Source: Terriglobia bacterium
GTDB lineage: Bacteria > Acidobacteriota > Terriglobia > Bryobacterales > Bryobacteraceae
DNA: 41,140 bases
Direction: 5' to 3'
NCBI GenBank assembly: GCA_025350105.1
Contig: JANXYJ010000165.1
Location: 1 to 41,140 of the forward strand
The notes below the pieces were generated by a model, which saw nothing but the letters and a program-made list of their open reading frames with translations, was not told where the DNA came from and ran no database searches. Made by a program: the position numbers and the translations under genes. Positions 40,066 to 41,140 of this stretch are shown here, in pieces (the stretch's first letter is position 1; each line of letters begins with the position of its first letter).

Positions 40066-41140
40066 TTACTCACCGGCAGTAGCCGTTAGCGCGCTGGTGG
40101 TGGTGGTGCCCCAAATCACGCTGGTGGCCGACGCCGACGTGGTGCCCCAGATTACGCTCTGCGAAGATGGCGACATGGTACCCCAAATCACGCTGGTGCC
40201 CCAGATGACGCTGCTTCCGCCTACCAGGACGTTGGTACCCCAGATCACTTGCGTTCCCCAGATCACTTGCGTGCCCCAAATCACTTGCGTGCCCGTTAGA
40301 GACAAGTTGGCCGTATTGGTCGACGGGTCAAACGTTGCGGTGGGCGAGACGGCGCTTCCGGTTGCCAGTTCGGCATTCGCCAGGGCGGCGCTGGTATCCA
40401 AATAGCCTGCACCGACGGTGAAGATATCGTAGTAGCTGGTATAGGTGATTTCCGTCGTAGGATCGGTGGCGGAGCTCGAAACCGGAAACGTCTTCGAGGC
40501 CGTTTTCATCAGGCGCGCCTTCACCTGATCGGGCGTCAGCGCCGGAGTCTTGTGCAGCAACGATGCTACAGCGGAGCTCACCACAGGAGTAGCCATGCTG
40601 GTGCCACTCATCGAGATGTAACTGTTCGCGGGGTTTGAACTGCTGCTGTACGAATAGAGCCAAGTCGCAATGACGTTGTTGGGATAGGCAGTTACCAGCG
40701 TGGTTCCAGGCGCTTCGACGGAAATGACTCTATTTCCAGGTGCCACCAGGTCCGGTTTCACCACGTGATCGATTAGCGTCGGGCCCTTCGAACTATAGCT
40801 GGCGATCAAATCGTCGTTGCGCGATGTGGTGCCCATTGCCTTCATTGCGCCCACCGTAATCACGTAAGGATCGTTGCCCGGTGCCAAAATCGTGCCGTAA
40901 CCGTAATTGCCCACGGAATTATTCCGGCCTTCGTTTCCGGCGGCGACCACCACGGTGATGCCAGCCTGCCAGGCCGCCTCCACCGCTTGGCACAGAGGAT
41001 CGTTCAAATAACTATCCATCACCGGGCGGCCCAGAGACAGGTTAATCACTCGAATGTTGTAAGTGCTCTTCAGCGCAATCGCCTGTTGAATCGCACTGAT
41101 CACGCCGCTATCGGTGCCGTTGCCGTTGGCGTCCAGCACT
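40066..41140 (-). CDS. Subtilisin-like serine protease (S8), C-terminal part, with VIWGT repeats
   Basis: At least 358 residues; the gene continues beyond the right edge, so the catalytic Asp and His and any signal peptide are outside the window. Present are VINLSLG, the oxyanion-hole Asn region (ITVVVAAGNEGRNNS), VKPDLVAPGNRVISVEAPG and the catalytic Ser in SYISMSGTSMATPVVSSAVASLL. After the catalytic domain the chain ends in a Thr/Ser-rich tail with seven copies of VIWGT, a form often seen in acidobacterial subtilases. It is presumably secreted or surface-exposed. It ends 57 bp from the CCA enzyme. Confidence 0.9.
   Translation of the reverse strand, partial: VLDANGNGTDSGVISAIQQAIALKSTYNIRVINLSLGRPVMDSYLNDPLCQAVEAAWQAGITVVVAAGNEGRNNSVGNYGYGTILAPGNDPYVITVGAMKAMGTTSRNDDLIASYSSKGPTLIDHVVKPDLVAPGNRVISVEAPGTTLVTAYPNNVIATWLYSYSSSSNPANSYISMSGTSMATPVVSSAVASLLHKTPALTPDQVKARLMKTASKTFPVSSSATDPTTEITYTSYYDIFTVGAGYLDTSAALANAELATGSAVSPTATFDPSTNTANLSLTGTQVIWGTQVIWGTQVIWGTNVLVGGSSVIWGTSVIWGTMSPSSQSVIWGTTSASATSVIWGTTTTSALTATAGE
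40106..40288. repeat. 18-bp VIWGT-encoding repeats at the subtilase C-terminus
   Basis: Seven copies of GT(N)CCCCA(A/G)AT(C/G/T)AC encode VIWGT (on the minus strand). Three copies (40235-40288) are directly tandem at 18-bp spacing, and the others are separated by Ser/Thr-rich spacers. Confidence 0.9.

Noticed and set aside
1-41140. tRNA, rRNA or insertion-sequence genes
   Set aside because: No cloverleaf-like segment, rRNA block, transposase or integrase was recognised on either strand.

Overview
The window looks like a GC-rich chromosome segment from an environmental Gram-negative bacterium, most likely an acidobacterium (Bryobacterales/Solibacter-like). That placement is an inference. It rests on the combination of DUF507, DUF2203 and DUF1844 genes, a TonB-family protein, a subtilase carrying VIWGT repeats, and a Wza/Wzc export system; no rRNA or tRNA is present to confirm it. 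Start codons are often TTG or GTG. Genes are tightly packed and no gene-free stretch exceeds 300 bases; the two longest gaps (521-773 and 37552-37768) are described as features or in the text.

Layout. 1-520 (minus): a metallo-beta-lactamase-fold hydrolase cut by the window edge, and a DUF1844 gene. 774-4189 (plus): DUF2203, DUF507, a lower-GC orphan gene and a class I fumarase. 4199-9548 (minus): a secreted protein with a degenerate M48 peptidase domain, a TonB-like protein, a zinc-ribbon membrane protein and a TPR membrane protein. 9570-38539 (minus): one long exopolysaccharide/O-antigen locus. 38551-40008 (plus): a CCA-adding enzyme. 40066-41140 (minus): the C-terminal part of a subtilisin-like protease.

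The polysaccharide locus reads as a complete Wzx/Wzy system. In transcription order it has a PHP-type tyrosine phosphatase (CpsB), a NusG/RfaH-like antiterminator, Wza, Wzc tyrosine kinase, a NodU-type carbamoyltransferase, a UDP-uronate 4-epimerase, a fused acyltransferase/3,4-ketoisomerase (WxcM-like), a DegT aminotransferase, Wzx, a GT2, an AsnB-type amidotransferase, a GT2, a GT4, Wzy, a GT2, a second DegT aminotransferase, a two-subunit TPP-dependent E1 enzyme, an initiating phosphoglycosyl transferase, a 4,6-dehydratase (WbpM/CapD-like), an O-antigen ligase family protein and a FecR-like secreted protein. The sugar genes predict a polymer with a 3-acylamino-3,6-dideoxyhexose, a uronic acid that may be amidated, an O-carbamoyl group, and a second amino sugar whose synthesis involves an unexplained TPP enzyme.

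The most unusual signal is not a gene. At least fourteen genes between 4.2 and 35.9 kb each carry one or more short tandem repeats with units of 12, 15, 18 or 21 bp, always a multiple of three and in frame, placed in linkers, surface loops or tails of otherwise ordinary enzymes. The two clear repeats outside known coding sequence have units of 5 and 17 bp. Unit sequences differ from gene to gene, so this looks like repeated local duplication and not a dispersed element. The housekeeping genes in the window (DUF2203, DUF507, fumarase, CCA enzyme) show none that I could see.
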